Source: Bursaphelenchus xylophilus (lineage: Eukaryota > Nematoda > Chromadorea > Rhabditida > Aphelenchoididae). From it: a DNA stretch of 64,000 bases. A model generated the notes under the pieces. It was given only the letters and a program-made list of their open reading frames with translations, ran no database searches and was not told the DNA's origin. Location of the stretch: NCBI GenBank assembly GCA_904066235.2, contig CAJFCV020000003.1:11966001-12030000 (forward strand), given 5' to 3'. Positions 47,308 through 59,300 of this stretch are shown here, in pieces (the first letter of the stretch is position 1; each line of letters begins with the position of its first letter). Position numbers and translations under genes: made by a program.

Positions 47308-50300
47308 CTACCGCCATCGCTCAAACCCTTCAACCTCTTTCTTCAACCGTTCCTCATACAGCTCTGCGACTTTGCGCCTCTCCAACTCCACTTCAAATTG
47401 TGTTGCTTGGAGTGCCTGATGAGATCTTTGAACCTCCAAAAAACACTTCTCCAGATGCTCGGCCTCGGCGCGCATCCGATTGATGTCCGCGTGCCGTTGT
47501 CGTTCGAACATTCGCCGCTCCTCGTCGAGTTGATGACGTTCGTTGACGACGCGCACAAGCAGATCGTGCTCTTTGGAGACGAAGTCAGTCTGTAATGGGG
47601 ATCAAAATAAGATAAAAAGGAGAAGGAAGAACATACTCGCAGCTTGTCCAATGCCATCTTTCTCTCTTCGATTTGACTTAGAATCTCTTGCTGCTCCTCC
47701 TTGAAGGCTTCGCGTTCCGCTTCAAGTTTAACTCGCTCGTTTAGAATCCATTGCCGGCCCTGAAAGTTGAGAGAACGTTGATTACATAGGTTTTTCCGAA
47801 TATGTCACGACTTAGCTATGAGTCGTGGTGTAAGATGGCCCTTAACTTGCCTGACTACTAGTATTCACTACCTAACCCGGAGACGCAAGCAAGAGGACTC
47901 TGGCAATAAAACTGTGAACTCACGATATTGACTCCAGACGATGTGACCATAGACAAATCAATAGACAAATAGTAAATATAGTAGACTTTATTGGCCACAA
48001 CCGCATAAGCGGGAAAAGACAAAAACACAAATTAATACCTTCATAACTGGCGATTTCTCTTCCTTTTATACCAATTTGTCGGCCATTCCGTGTGAATATG
48101 CAAATTCGCACGCGAAGTCGTGACAAATATCCCCGACCCCCTAGTAAAATCTCTGTACAAAAAGCTCAAAAAAGATCTACCTATGGCAAACCACTGAAGA
48201 AGTTGCATGAATAAACCTTAGGCTAATCGTAAAGTAAACTCCTTAAAACGGAGCCCTTCTACAGCGAACAAATGTTGGTCTCGCACGATATCTTGTTCAC
48301 AGATGGATTATTTTCGAAGCCTGCGGCATACCTCCGCAATTTCCTTGTAATAAGTCTCTGTCATTTTCTCGATCTCCCTCTCCAACGTCTCCAGAATCTT
48401 CTCCTTTTTCGCTTGAAACTCCGCTTTCTCCGTCCGCAGCAACGCCATTCCATCTTCGATTTGTTTTTCGGCCAGATCGACTACCCGATTCACCGGCTCG
48501 TTGTAGTTTCCAAAGGCGTTGATGGTGTCTTTAAGTGAGCTTAAGGTGTAGTCCAAGTTCTCGAGACGCGACTGCACCGACACTAGTTGGCTGAAATTCA
48601 ATTTTCATATTGCTAATCAGGCTTACTCTTCTTGACGTTTCACGTTTTTTACAACATCAATGTCATCCTCGATGTTCGAGCGGACTTCACGCAGCTGACC
48701 TTCGTATTTCTCTTGCATGTCGGAGATCTCGGCCCTGAATTGAATCAAAAGTTAGGGCAGTGACAATGGTATGCGTCTTTTGAAAACTGTGGCATTTTTA
48801 TGCAAATTCTGGCATAAAAAATTGTCGCGTCTCTTCGGGTCGACGACAGTTCGGGTCAACACAAAATCGATCGATATGAGGGGATAGGGCAAGTGGGCAC
48901 TAGAAAAAAGCTGTTGGAAGTGCCTACAAGGCCTGACAAACCCGCTGAATGGTCGGCGGATGCTCGGCGAAGGCTCGGCGGAGACTTGGCGAAGACTTGC
49001 AATACGTTAAATTTTTCTAATTCTAGATATTGTTCTAACGCAGAAAAAGGTCAAAATTTGTGGCAAAAAACTTTAAAAAAACATTTTGCATAGGAGCCGG
49101 GATTCGGAGCCGGAGGCCTTTTTAAATTTTGCACGGAGCCAAGAACCGGAGCTGCAAATTTGGCCTCGGCTCCGGCTCTGGGAGCTAAGAGCCGGAGCCA
49201 AAATTTTGACAGTGGCATCGCCTATGACCCGATCAATCTTACTATTTTTAATAACTAAGCCTTCCGCTAGCCTCCCCGTGCATACAACCACAAACCGACC
49301 GTTGACTATACTTTTATCTGTCACTCCTGCGTTTCAAATACTCATCATGAGTAATTTAGAAGTTTGATGAATAACCTACTTGAACTCCTTCCTCAAACTG
49401 CTCAATTCCTTCTCATGATCTTCCCGTAAGTTCTCGTTCGTCCGCCTCAACTCATTTATCAGTTGTTGATCTTGTTCCCTCTCGTATCTTAGCGTGGACA
49501 ACTCCTTCTTCAGGCTCTCGATTTCCTCTCGTTGATGATCTTTTTGCGGCGCTCTCTCCTCTTCCACATTTTCGCGACGTCGCGACGCCGTCCGTGGTCG
49601 TTCCTCGGGCGGTTTTGTGGCCGTGGAAAAGAGGTCGTCCAGAGTTCGCGAAGAGCTGGGTGCCGTTGAGGAAAGCGCTGCGGGTCGTGATGGTACCGAT
49701 AAGGAGAGGGGAGAGGACGAGTCAAAGGAAGGTGCGGGACGTCGGACGTCGGAAGTTGCGGGCTTCGAAGGCTCCTGAAAGCTGACGGTGGGCTTGCGGG
49801 CCGGCAAATTTGTTGCGCTAGCCGGTCGACGACGCTGGAAAAAAAGGATGAGAATTCGTGGAGAACGCATCGTATATAGTATATAAATATTTATGTATTA
49901 TAGTTAGAGGGGAAAAATAAACCTACTGCTGCCGTTCTTGGGCCGAAAAGACTGCTGACAATTCCCTCATTTGTTCCCTCTTCCTCCTGCAAAATAAAAA
50001 TATGTAAAGATACAGTAAAAGCCAATAATCTGTTCAACGAATGCCTTACAACAAACACTGTCTATAACAAACAAAGTGGAAGCTCCGTACATCAAATTGC
50101 ACCGAACAAAAAAAAATTATTTACTGTTTAATTTGGATATAGATTTTGACATTTAATGAGGCAAGTACGCCAAATTGCAACGCTCAGATTTTTATTAAAT
50201 TCAGCGCACATTTTGGGCATAGCCTCCATATCAATTCCTAAAAATTTTAGCTCGGGCTTCGCAAGGGAAGCCGAGACATTCAACGATCTGTTTGGCTGAG

Positions 50301-50668
50301 AGAATACGCGAAATACGGATAGCGATCAGAGAGAAAACCCTTTTTGGCCTTATCTTTGTCAGTTTTGTATGAAAAAAAAATAATTTTTTGTAGAAGTATT
50401 AATCTCTGCAGTAGAAACAACCACAAAACTTTTCATGCTAAAATTCGCAAAAAAAATCACATTTTTACCAACTTTCGAACTAAAAACCTCGGTCATTTCT
50501 GCAAACCGCGAGCTAGAATTCTCATATGTGTCTCAAAAAAGATTAATCTAAATTTGTGCCAAGTTTAATCAAAATCTGAGCGTCGTTCTTGGAGCCCTTA
50601 CCCCGTAACGCCAATTTTTACGACACGGATTTATTGCAACTTACATCCGGAAAGTCCAGGTCGGCCAT
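47308..50668 (-). CDS. Coiled-coil protein, possible FBF1/DYF-19-like ciliary protein
   Basis: Seven exons (50668-50645, 49986-49927, 49834-49380, 48734-48627, 48590-48332, 47759-47637, 47589-47308) join with matching phases to 436 residues. The N-terminus is acidic (MADLDFPDEEEG) with a short SLFG motif. A Ser/Pro/Arg-rich region follows (to about residue 125), containing TLDDLFSTATKPPEER. From about residue 130 to the end it is a nearly continuous coiled coil. The last two exons read GRQWILNERVKLEAERE and NERHQLDEERRMFERQR. This layout resembles Fas-binding factor 1, a transition-fibre protein (DYF-19 in C. elegans), but coiled coils are easy to confuse. Intron 5 contains a sense-oriented solo LTR; intron 1 contains family P and family D repeats. 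Confidence 0.7.
47803..48125 (-). mobile_element. Solo LTR, copy 3, in an intron
   Basis: On the minus strand it starts TGTCACGACTTCGCGTGCG and ends CATAGCTAAGTCGTGACA. A perfect 4 bp duplication AATA flanks it (47799-47802 and 48126-48129). It carries TATAAAAGG and an AATAAAG in the same direction as the host gene. Confidence 0.9.
48950..49210. repeat. Short degenerate repeats in intron 3 of the coiled-coil gene
   Basis: Repeats of GGCGAAGGCTCGGCGGA type and of GGAGCCGGAG(C/G) type, including a local inverted arrangement around 49150-49200. Confidence 0.5.
50010..50110. repeat. Family D left-end fragment
   Basis: TACAGTAAAAGCCAATAATC with TTCAACGAATGCC and CTATAACAAAC. Confidence 0.45.
50158..50606. 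mobile_element. Family P palindromic element
   Basis: GAGGCAAGTACGCCAAATTGC to GAGCGTCGTTCTTGGAGCCC. It lies in intron 1 of the coiled-coil gene. Confidence 0.78.
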
Positions 50669-51031
50669 TCAGAACGAAAAGTGGAGCAAATCTTGAGGAG
50701 GGGAGAAAGGAGTTTCCGCGCAAAAGGCGGCCGACGAGAATGGCCAACGGCCGGTTTTTCTTTTACCCTGGCAACCGCGTAATTTTAAATCCGCTGGCAC
50801 TGCGGAAAACATGCCAGGAATGTTCGCGGATTAGCGGGGGGTAATCCTCAAACAACAAGGCTGTAAAAATAAACATCGGATCGAGATTTTTTATTGAAAT
50901 TTTGGATAAATTTCATGTTTATTTTTGTTTATCATTTAAATTTAATTTACATAAAAATCTCAAAGAATGGTTGAAAATCAGTCGCAAAAGATGAAAAAAT
51001 TTAATATGGTCTTACGAAAAAACCTCAAATT

Positions 51032-51189
51032 TCAGTCTGTCGGGAAAATAATGACCACTTTTTCGAATCAAAAATGGCATCGCCGCTGAGGAAATGAATC
51101 GTCTTCGAGGCAAAATCGAATTGCTTTTCACTTCAGCGACACCATCGGCGCAGCGACATTGTGCTCATTATTTTCCCGACAGACTGATA
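51032..51189. mobile_element. CTGTCGGG MITE, subtype B
   Basis: TTCAGTCTGTCGGGAAAATA to GTGCTCATTATTTTCCCGAC with AGACTGATA. Confidence 0.88.
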
Positions 51190-51297
51190 TTATGTTTTTT
51201 CATAAAGTGCGGAAACTTTTTCCGCCTTTTATCGCCAACGCACCCGACGCGATCCGCGCAGCGACATTGTGCTCATTATTTTCCCGACAGACTGATA
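51190..51297. repeat. Family G end followed by a duplicated MITE right end
   Basis: TTTTTTCATAAAGTGCGGAAAC (family G type) is followed by a second copy of GCGCAGCGACATTGTGCTCA through CCCGACAGACTGATA. It repeats the right ~50 bp of the MITE just before. Confidence 0.8.
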
Positions 51298-51493
51298 GTA
51301 AAAAAGGTTCATTGTGACCTAAAATTGAAAACTTTGACCTCTGAAATTGTTTGTTATCAAGAAGTTTTGCTGTATGGGAGTCCATTTTACGGAGATTCTA
51401 ATTTAGTTGATGGACTTGTAGTTTGCTTGTTTATTTGTTTTCACATTTTTTCTCGGAGATTTCATACGTCAATTCGGCCAAAAATCCGGCTTA

Positions 51494-51631
51494 TATCCGT
51501 CTGTCGGGAAAATAACGTGGATTTGTCGCGTCTTGGAATCGCCCATCATGGGTTTGCAACGGCTGAAAATTCGTTGCGAGACGAAAAATTTTGCTGCGAC
51601 AGATCCACATTATTTTCCCGACAGACTGATA
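51494..51631. mobile_element. CTGTCGGG MITE, subtype A
   Basis: ATCCGTCTGTCGGGAAAATAA with GTGGATTTGTCGCGTC, and GACAGATCCACATTATTTTC at right. This is the last copy in the window. Confidence 0.88.
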
Positions 51632-51929
51632 TTCTGAAAATTCAATATAAAAACCGTAAAATATACAGCTTTTATATTGTATATTATCAATGCATTTACA
51701 TCAAGATTTGCACCCGAGAACCTTCTTCAAAGTGCAAATCCAACCGAACAACAAACACGATGCCACGTTGGGTTCAACGTTCGTCCCATGTCGCGTCAAA
51801 AAGCGCTCAAAGCGCCAAAATTCCAGCCGTTTTTGTGACCTCATTCCCAAAAGATCAGTCCTCAGCCCGACCCCCAACAGTCCCATCATCGTTTCCCTCT
51901 CGAGGAGTTTGCGTTCGTTCTTTTCTCCC

Positions 51930-52250
51930 ATCGCAATGTGCGCTCATCGCCTCGCCTTCCCGCTGCCCCGCAAAAGCGAAAAAGCGCCGCGAGAGAAGAG
52001 AAGAGGGGCCCGAAAAAAGAGAGCGACGACAAGGTCAGAGAGCGGCGGCAAAAAGCTCGCCGCCGCCGCGAAGAAGGGAGGTCGCGTCGCGTGGAGAGCG
52101 GGCAGAGGGGGAACGGTGGCGGAACGATCGCGGGGCGACACGTCAGCCGCGGTCACTCCGGCTGTCGTCGTCGCGCGCGCGTTCCGTCAACCGAGGATTT
52201 GGTTGTTGGAGGGGCGATGGGTGGGCTGAGCGGGGGAGTTGTTTATCGAT
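51930..52250. promoter_or_regulatory. GC-rich block between divergent genes
   Basis: A CpG-rich, purine-skewed stretch (many GAGA, CGCCGC and GCGCG strings) in AT-rich surroundings. Long open frames cross it on both strands but have Arg/Ala-rich noise composition. It may be promoter DNA for either neighbour. Confidence 0.35.
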
Positions 52251-52282
52251 AGCGGTTTTGGTGTTGAGACGGGGGTTGTGAA

Positions 52283-52815
52283 GTCTTAAATTTGGGATAT
52301 TTTGGGTTAAATCGCTGAAATTTTGGAGATTTTGGCTTAAATCGCTGAAATTTTGGAGATTTTGGCTTAAATCGCTGAAATTTTGGAGATTTTGGCTTAA
52401 ATCGCTGAAATTTGGGATATTTTGGGTTAAATCGCTGAAATTTTGGAGATTTTGGCTTAAATCGCTGAAATTTGGGATATTTTGGGTTAAATCGCTGAAA
52501 TTTTGGAGATTTTGGCTTAAATCGCTGAAATTTGGGATATTTTGGGTTAAATCGCTGAAATTTTGGAGATTTTGGCTTAAATCGCTGAAATTTGGGATAT
52601 TTTGGGTTAAATCGCTGAAATTTTGGAGATTTTGGCTTAAATCGCTGAAATTTTGGAGATTTTGGCTTAAATCTCTTAAATTTGAGAGATTTTTTGGCTT
52701 AAATCGCTGAAATTTTGGAGATTTTGGCTTAAATCGCTTAAATTTGAGAGATTTTGGCTTAAATCGCTGAAATTTTGGAGATTTTGGCTTAAATCTTTTA
52801 AATTTGAGATATTTT
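52283..52815. repeat. 30 bp minisatellite, about 18 units
   Basis: Units of the form TTTTGGCTTAAATCGCTGAA with three variants: GGAGATTTTGGCTT, GGGATATTTTGGGTT and GAGAGATTTTGGCTT. The first two alternate as a 60 bp higher-order repeat in the middle of the array. The third is confined to the right end. Confidence 0.95.
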
Positions 52816-52919
52816 TTGAAAAATTACATAGTAATTTTTACTTTTTAAAGTCTTCCCAAACACCTTTTTTCAAATTTCCAACCCCCTACCTCCCCCAAAA
52901 AACCCCCTTTTTTGCGCAT

Positions 52920-53170
52920 TCCCCTTCGCCTCAAATCATCGCCAATCTGCAAATTGCATCGCCCTTCAGCGACTCGCCGCCGCTCTCGACGTCTCTGCTT
53001 GTCGGATCGCGTGAATATTTGTCGTCGTCGCAACTCAAAAGCCCCGCCAAGACGCGCGCCGAATGCGGAGAGCGGGCAGAGAAAGTGACCGCCGCACAGA
53101 AACGAGTGTTCGTGGGGTGGGGCGAGAGAGCGGCGCGAGAGCGAGCGGGGCGAACGCACTGCGAATCGGA
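52920..53170. promoter_or_regulatory. GC-rich promoter-like block upstream of the MATH gene
   Basis: CGGGGCGAGAGAGCGG-type sequence with repeated GAGAG/CGCGAG words, about 220 bp before the tentative start codon of the large gene. Confidence 0.35.
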
Positions 53171-53387
53171 GGGTTTCTTATTTTTGTCGGGGGCCTAAAA
53201 CCCCCGGTCAGGGTTGATGGTCAGGCCGCCGAAGAGTTGTAATACAAAGCGTTGAGCTGCTGCGGCTCTTGCCTGGCTTCATTTTGGAAGTTTTGAAGGC
53301 TGGAAAAGCCGGGAAAAGGCGTTGAATCCGAATTTTAATTGGATTTGAGTTATTTTAGGGGAGAGAAATCAGTTTATTTCGTTAGAA

Positions 53388-56300
53388 ATGGACTCAAAAA
53401 TCCGAAAAAAGGTTGGGAAAGTTTGTTTATAGGGCGAAAGACTTAAAATTTCAAAACGACTTTGACCGTCAACTCTTTTTGAGTTGTTTTAGGACAATCA
53501 GCGAGCTTTTTGTAAAGAAATTTCACAGTGAAACCTCAGTAAAATGAAGATACGACAGAAGCTCTCTATAACAAAAAATTTGAAATTTCTAAACACTCGA
53601 TTTAGAGGCAAAATGAGCTTGCATACAAGGACATCTTCTATAAAAAAAAATTTTTTTGCTTCTTCGTTATACAGAGGCTTTACTGTAGGTATTATACCCG
53701 AATTTAGTCATCACTAAAAATTGATGACTTTGTAATTACCCCTGTTTATCAAATCCCCTCTTCAGAACATCCCACAGCGTTCTTTTGTGGATCAAAGAGC
53801 ATTCCGCAGCTTCCAGCGTCCCCATGACTCATCAAATTCGATAGTTACATAGTGTGTTTTGTGCGTCATCTTCGCCTTATTTACATAAAACAATAGTTGA
53901 AAAATTGTGAACAACCAGTTGTAATAGCTCTAAAATTTGTTTTTTCAACTTTTCTACATTGCTTTAATATTGATTTTTTTCAGAATCGACTGCTCCGCAC
54001 AAAGTCCAACGAACGTAAGATTCTGCGATTATTTTTTTCGATTTTAGATCCGATCTTCATAACGAATTAAGCTGCGATTTTCCAGAGAGTCTGAACTCAA
54101 AATTCAGCTGGGATTTTGCGACAATTTTTTTGAATTTTTTCCAAAAGTATCCATGAGACATTTTGAGGCATTTCGAAGCGATCCGTATATTCAATGCTCT
54201 GTTTTTGGTATACGTGGCTTTTCCGGCGGAATTCTTTCGTAATATCGGTGTATTCACCAGAAATTTTTGGAATCCTGTCATCACGACGATTTTTTGTCAT
54301 AATTTTTTGATTTTTTTTTCATCAAAATTTTGGATAAAAATTCGGTTAGAAAGTTGAAAATTGCTTTGTTTTTGAAGCTTTTTGCCCTGTAGAATCAAAT
54401 TTTAGGCAATAAATTTCCCGGGGAAGCTTTGAGATCGCTTTTTTCGAGAGATTTTGTCAAATCCGACCTTGTTGTAGGTTTTCGATTGAATTTTATTGTC
54501 TGTAACTAATTTTTATGCCAATTTTATGGTCCAAATTCAATTTCTAATATAATTTTAGACCTTTTCCTTCAATTTCCAACTTGATTTTCGTCCTCAAAAA
54601 AAAATTTTTTTTTTCGAAATTTAATGTCCAAGTCCATCAAGTATAATATAAAAATTTTTTGTAAAAATCGCAAAAGCTAATCACTACAAGTCTCCCCACT
54701 CCAGCCCTCCTTGCACCGCTTCGCTCTAACGGGCGTCTGCCCCCCAAAAAAAAAACCCGCTGTCGGGAGCGCTCTCCTCGTTCGGCGCGCTCTCTCCGCT
54801 CGGGTCGTCTCTTCTTTTTTCTCGAAAATTGTGCGTTTCCCCTAAGCGGGGCTTTTTCGTCAGCCGGACCCGGCGTGGAAATCGTCGTTTGCGGCGGGGA
54901 TTCGACGGTTTTGCGGGTGTCCTGATCTGGAGAAGTTGCCTATGGGACCTCTGAATTATCCTTCATCAAAAAATCCACAAAATTTTCGAATTTTTGGCCA
55001 ATTTTAGCCATTTTTCGGTAGGATAAGATATTGATAAAGAATTTTAGCCCCAAAAATTCTCTTTTATTTTGGCGAATTTGGCCTTTTATCAGGGAATTTA
55101 GTGATTTTTAGGGATAAAAAACATTCTTTCATAGGGAAAACTAATTTTTTATACCTAAAATTTGCGAAAATCCCAAAAATTTTGATTTTTTCGAAATTTT
55201 TTTGCAAAAAAATAATTTTAGGTAACAAAACCCAACTTTATGGTTGATAATCAGTATTTCAAAGGTATATTTGAGGGAATTTTAATCATTTTCTGTCAGT
55301 TTCGACATGTTGTTCATGTCAAAAGCAAAGTTTTCGATTTGAATTTTGACCCACTTCCCATCCCATGACCATTTTTTCGGGCGATGAAACGTTTGTTTTG
55401 CTTCTTCAGTCGATAAGATCAAAGTTTTCGGGGGATTTTTGGACTCCATTTTACCTTATTTTAGGTTGGATTTTGAAATTTTTTGAATTTTTTTTTAAAA
55501 ATTGAATATTTTCGCGGAATTTTGATGTCGAAACCATTGAATGAGCCCATTTTCAGGTCAAACCGACAAAATTACACGTCGCAAAGCGAGCCGTCAAGCG
55601 TTGGTGGAGAGCCGCACGATCTTCGACAAGAGTCCCGAGAAAGACGACAAAACGGCGTCGCTCAAGAACCATCAGGCGTCGGCGGCGTCGTCGGCCGAGC
55701 CCGCCAAGCGCGAGGAGGAGGAGCCGTCGAACAGCAGCAACGAGGTGCAGGGTTCGAGCTGCGTGAACGGGGATGTGGCGCATGAGAATGGAGAGGAAGC
55801 GGGCTCCTCCTCGCAACCGAAATCGTCGCTGAAAGCGCGCGCGCGACGTCGCAGCGGCACGCAGAGCTCGAGTTGCACGAGTCAGGACTCGAATGCGAGC
55901 GTGTACGGGGACGACGACGAGGAGGAGGAGGATGAGGAAGAGCCCGAGTCCTCCTGCAGCCATGATCGCGCGGATGGCGGCGGAGGCGGCGCGAACCTCG
56001 GCTTCCGCTCCACCACGCAGTACGAGGCGGACCTGAATCAGGCCGGCCTTCAGCTGGCGTTCGACTTTTGGCGCGGCTCCGACGACCCCATGCTCAAGAA
56101 GCTCAGCGAACGCGAGGTCCAAGAGCTCTTCGCCAAGGCGCCCGACCAGCTCCAACGCCTCCACCAACAACTCTACGCCAACCTCGACCCCACCGCAGCG
56201 AGTGAACCGAATTGCGAGCAGAAACGACCGCCCAAGAGCAATGGAAATCTCGACGAGAACGGCCCCACCTACAACGACCAACTCTCCCAAACAACCACCC

Positions 56301-59300
56301 CCGACGGCCAAATGTTCACGCCACAGTTCATCAACAACGTCGCTTCAACTCTGGGTCCCACTCTCGCGGCGGCATTGAGTAATCTCCCAGCGAATCAAAA
56401 GGTAAAATTTTTTGTTTTTTGAGCTTTCGATTTTAGGTAACAATCTCAAGTGTAACTTTTTTCTCGAAAAATAGATGCTCTTGAAGTCATGTGGAAGAAA
56501 GAGCAGCTAAAACAGTCTTGAATCAAAAGAAATTTCCTGGTTCTGCCCGGAAATTATCTTCTTTTCGTCTCGATCGAACATGTTCGATCGTATAAAATAT
56601 CTGCTGTCTTCTCTTTGGCCAAACTTGGTCACAATCGCGCCTCTCGCGCTGATTATGCCTTTTCCGTTTCAGAACGGCGTGACGGTGCCGATAAACCCAT
56701 TCACCGGACAACCCATCACCAACCAAGAAGTCCTCAACACCCTGGCGGCCAACCCATCCATGGCGCCCTTCTTCAACTACTCGAACCTGGCCGGCGGCCC
56801 GCCCATCCAACAAATCGACCCCACCACCGTCGCCATCACGAACAAGTTCGTGCAGATGGCGCGGGATGCGCACGAGGCGTCCGCCTCCACCTCATCGTTC
56901 GTGCACGGCGACCAGCGGACGGTGGCGTTGCAGACCCTCCCCGACAGCGACTATCCCCCATTCTACGCGTTTCACGTGGCCCAACAGCACAACTCGCAGA
57001 TGATGTTCGTGGATCAGAGCTCACAAGTGGCGTACTTCAATTTTGCCGACCTTCCGTCGAATAGTGAGTGGTTTTTCTGATTGTTTTCTTGAGTTTAGGT
57101 CGATTTTTGATGTTGAACTTGAAAAGGTCATGGGAAATTGCTGAAAATAAGCCTTTTTGCCTGAATTTGACTAAATCTGTTGGAGGCAAAAAGGATTTAG
57201 GGGTGACATTCATTTCCAAGAAGATTGAGCGCGGATGTTCTTTTTTTCAAGAGCTGATAGATTAGGTCAAGTATAATATCAGGAACCGGTTCAAAAGTTG
57301 ATTTTTTGTTCAGAGACTGGTTACATTAGCAAATGCTTTGTTTTTAGCTAAATTCGAGCTAATTTCTCCATGTTATCTATGATTTCTAACTAGGCCTAGT
57401 ACAACATCGAAAATTCGAAATTTCATGGAATTTTTGTAATTAATTGTCTTGTAAAAGACGGTTTATGACCTTTCAATCCTGTTTGAATTTTAGAAGCAAC
57501 CATACAAGTGGAAGACAGCAAACCAGAAGGGACATTACGCCTAGTGATACAGAATTTCTCAAAGATGACAGATACGGTGCGCGGACCATCGAAGATTGTT
57601 CAAAATGTTCCCTGGCGCATCATGATCATGCCCAGACAGCACATTGTACAGAAGAAAGGCACTCAAAAGTGTCTAGGATTTTTCCTTCAATGCTGTCCGG
57701 ATGCGTATTCAGAGTAAGTTTATTATTTTTTTGTTTGTTTTCTGGATTTAGATTGGCTGAGATATTGTGGATGGAGAGTTTGAAGGTCTTGTGGATGAAG
57801 AACAGCTGATAAAAATGCTTATTTTCAGCTCATGGTCATGCTCAGCGGCGGCGGAGTTGCGACTTATCTCTCAGAAGCAAGGAGTTCCAAATTTTTCCCG
57901 AAAAACCAACCACAATTACACGTCGAAGGAAAACGATTGGGGCTACTCATGTTTCATGACCTGGGCCGACATCCTCGACGATCAGCAGGGCTATATTCAC
58001 AATGACACCGTGATTCTCGAGGTGCACGTGAAGGCCGAGTCCGCCAAGAACGTGATGAACTTGGACGAGTTCCGGAAGAAAATCACCGGCTACATACGGC
58101 TGGCTGCGCTGCAGTGCGAACGCGGGTTAATCGACAAGGCCATCGAATGCAATACGATGGCCATGAAGATGTGCAAAGACAAAGATCCCGACTGCCAGAG
58201 GAAATTGCAGGCTCAGAATGCGGAGTTGGTGGCGAGAAAGCTGAAACAAAGCATTGCGAGAATAGAAAGAGGTAAAGAGAAGGCGTCAGAGGTTTTGCAA
58301 TGAAAAAAATTTGGTCTAGAAAATTATTGCGCTTCATTTTTGGGCAGTTCGAATTTATATCTTGCAATCTACTTATCCACTCGTCTAATGACCAACCAAA
58401 AAGTCAGATAGGCCCAAAAATCTCAGAAAGGACTTGCCAAAGAGCTGGATTGGTAGCGAAATCATATAAATCAATGGTAAAACAGCTGGATTGACCTAAA
58501 AATCTCATAAATGGCAAGCCAAATGTATGAAATGGTAGCCAAGTAATTTGATTGAGATTCTTAGGCCAATCCAGCTGTTTTACCATCGATTTATATGATT
58601 TGGCTACCAATCCAGCTCTTTGGCAAGTCCTTTCTGAGATTTTTGGACCTAACTGACTTTTTGGGTGGTCATTAGACGAGTGGATAAGTAGATTGCGAGA
58701 GATAAATTCGAACTGCCCAAAATGAAATGCCACGGTTATATCGTTTTTGCGGTCCAGAGATATTTGGGCCAAAAATTTACGCAATTTTTTCAGGAAGTGA
58801 TACCGTCGCCGAAACCGATCCCACCGCCAACATTACGGCACTGCGAATCGCCATGTCCGGCAGTGGCTCCCAACGGAATTCGGCGATACAGAAACCGAGA
58901 CGCAAAGACCAAAAGGACTTTGACAAGAAGCGCTCCAAAGACGACGCGCAAAACGACCTGGCGTCCAATGGAAGCGTGGACGACAACAAGTCCAAGGACG
59001 ACACCAAAGACTCGAACGACCTGGATGACGAAGACGAATGCTTCTGCGACAACCCCGATCATTCCCCGAAGTGTGTGTGCAATGTGGAAAAGTTGGACAG
59101 AACCGCGGAATATCAGCTGGAAAGCCTGGTCCATAGACATGAGGTGGGTGTTTTAACTTTTTTTTGTTGAATTTTAGGCTGGAGAAGGAAGAAAATCGGG
59201 GTTTTTTTCTAAAACATGTTGTTTTAGGCCGATGGTGAGGAATGCAACGTTCTCAATGAATTTGATGGAAAAGGAACGTTCGAATCCTTCGAGGAGCTTG

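Noticed and set aside
51094..52281. A 395-codon plus-strand open frame
   Set aside because: It crosses two MITE ends, a family G end, a third MITE and a GC-rich block. Its sequence is simply the translation of repeats followed by Arg/Ala-rich noise.
55553..56311. 252-codon open frame on the minus strand
   Set aside because: Antisense to an exon of the MATH gene, and rich in Val, Leu and Arg as expected for a shadow.
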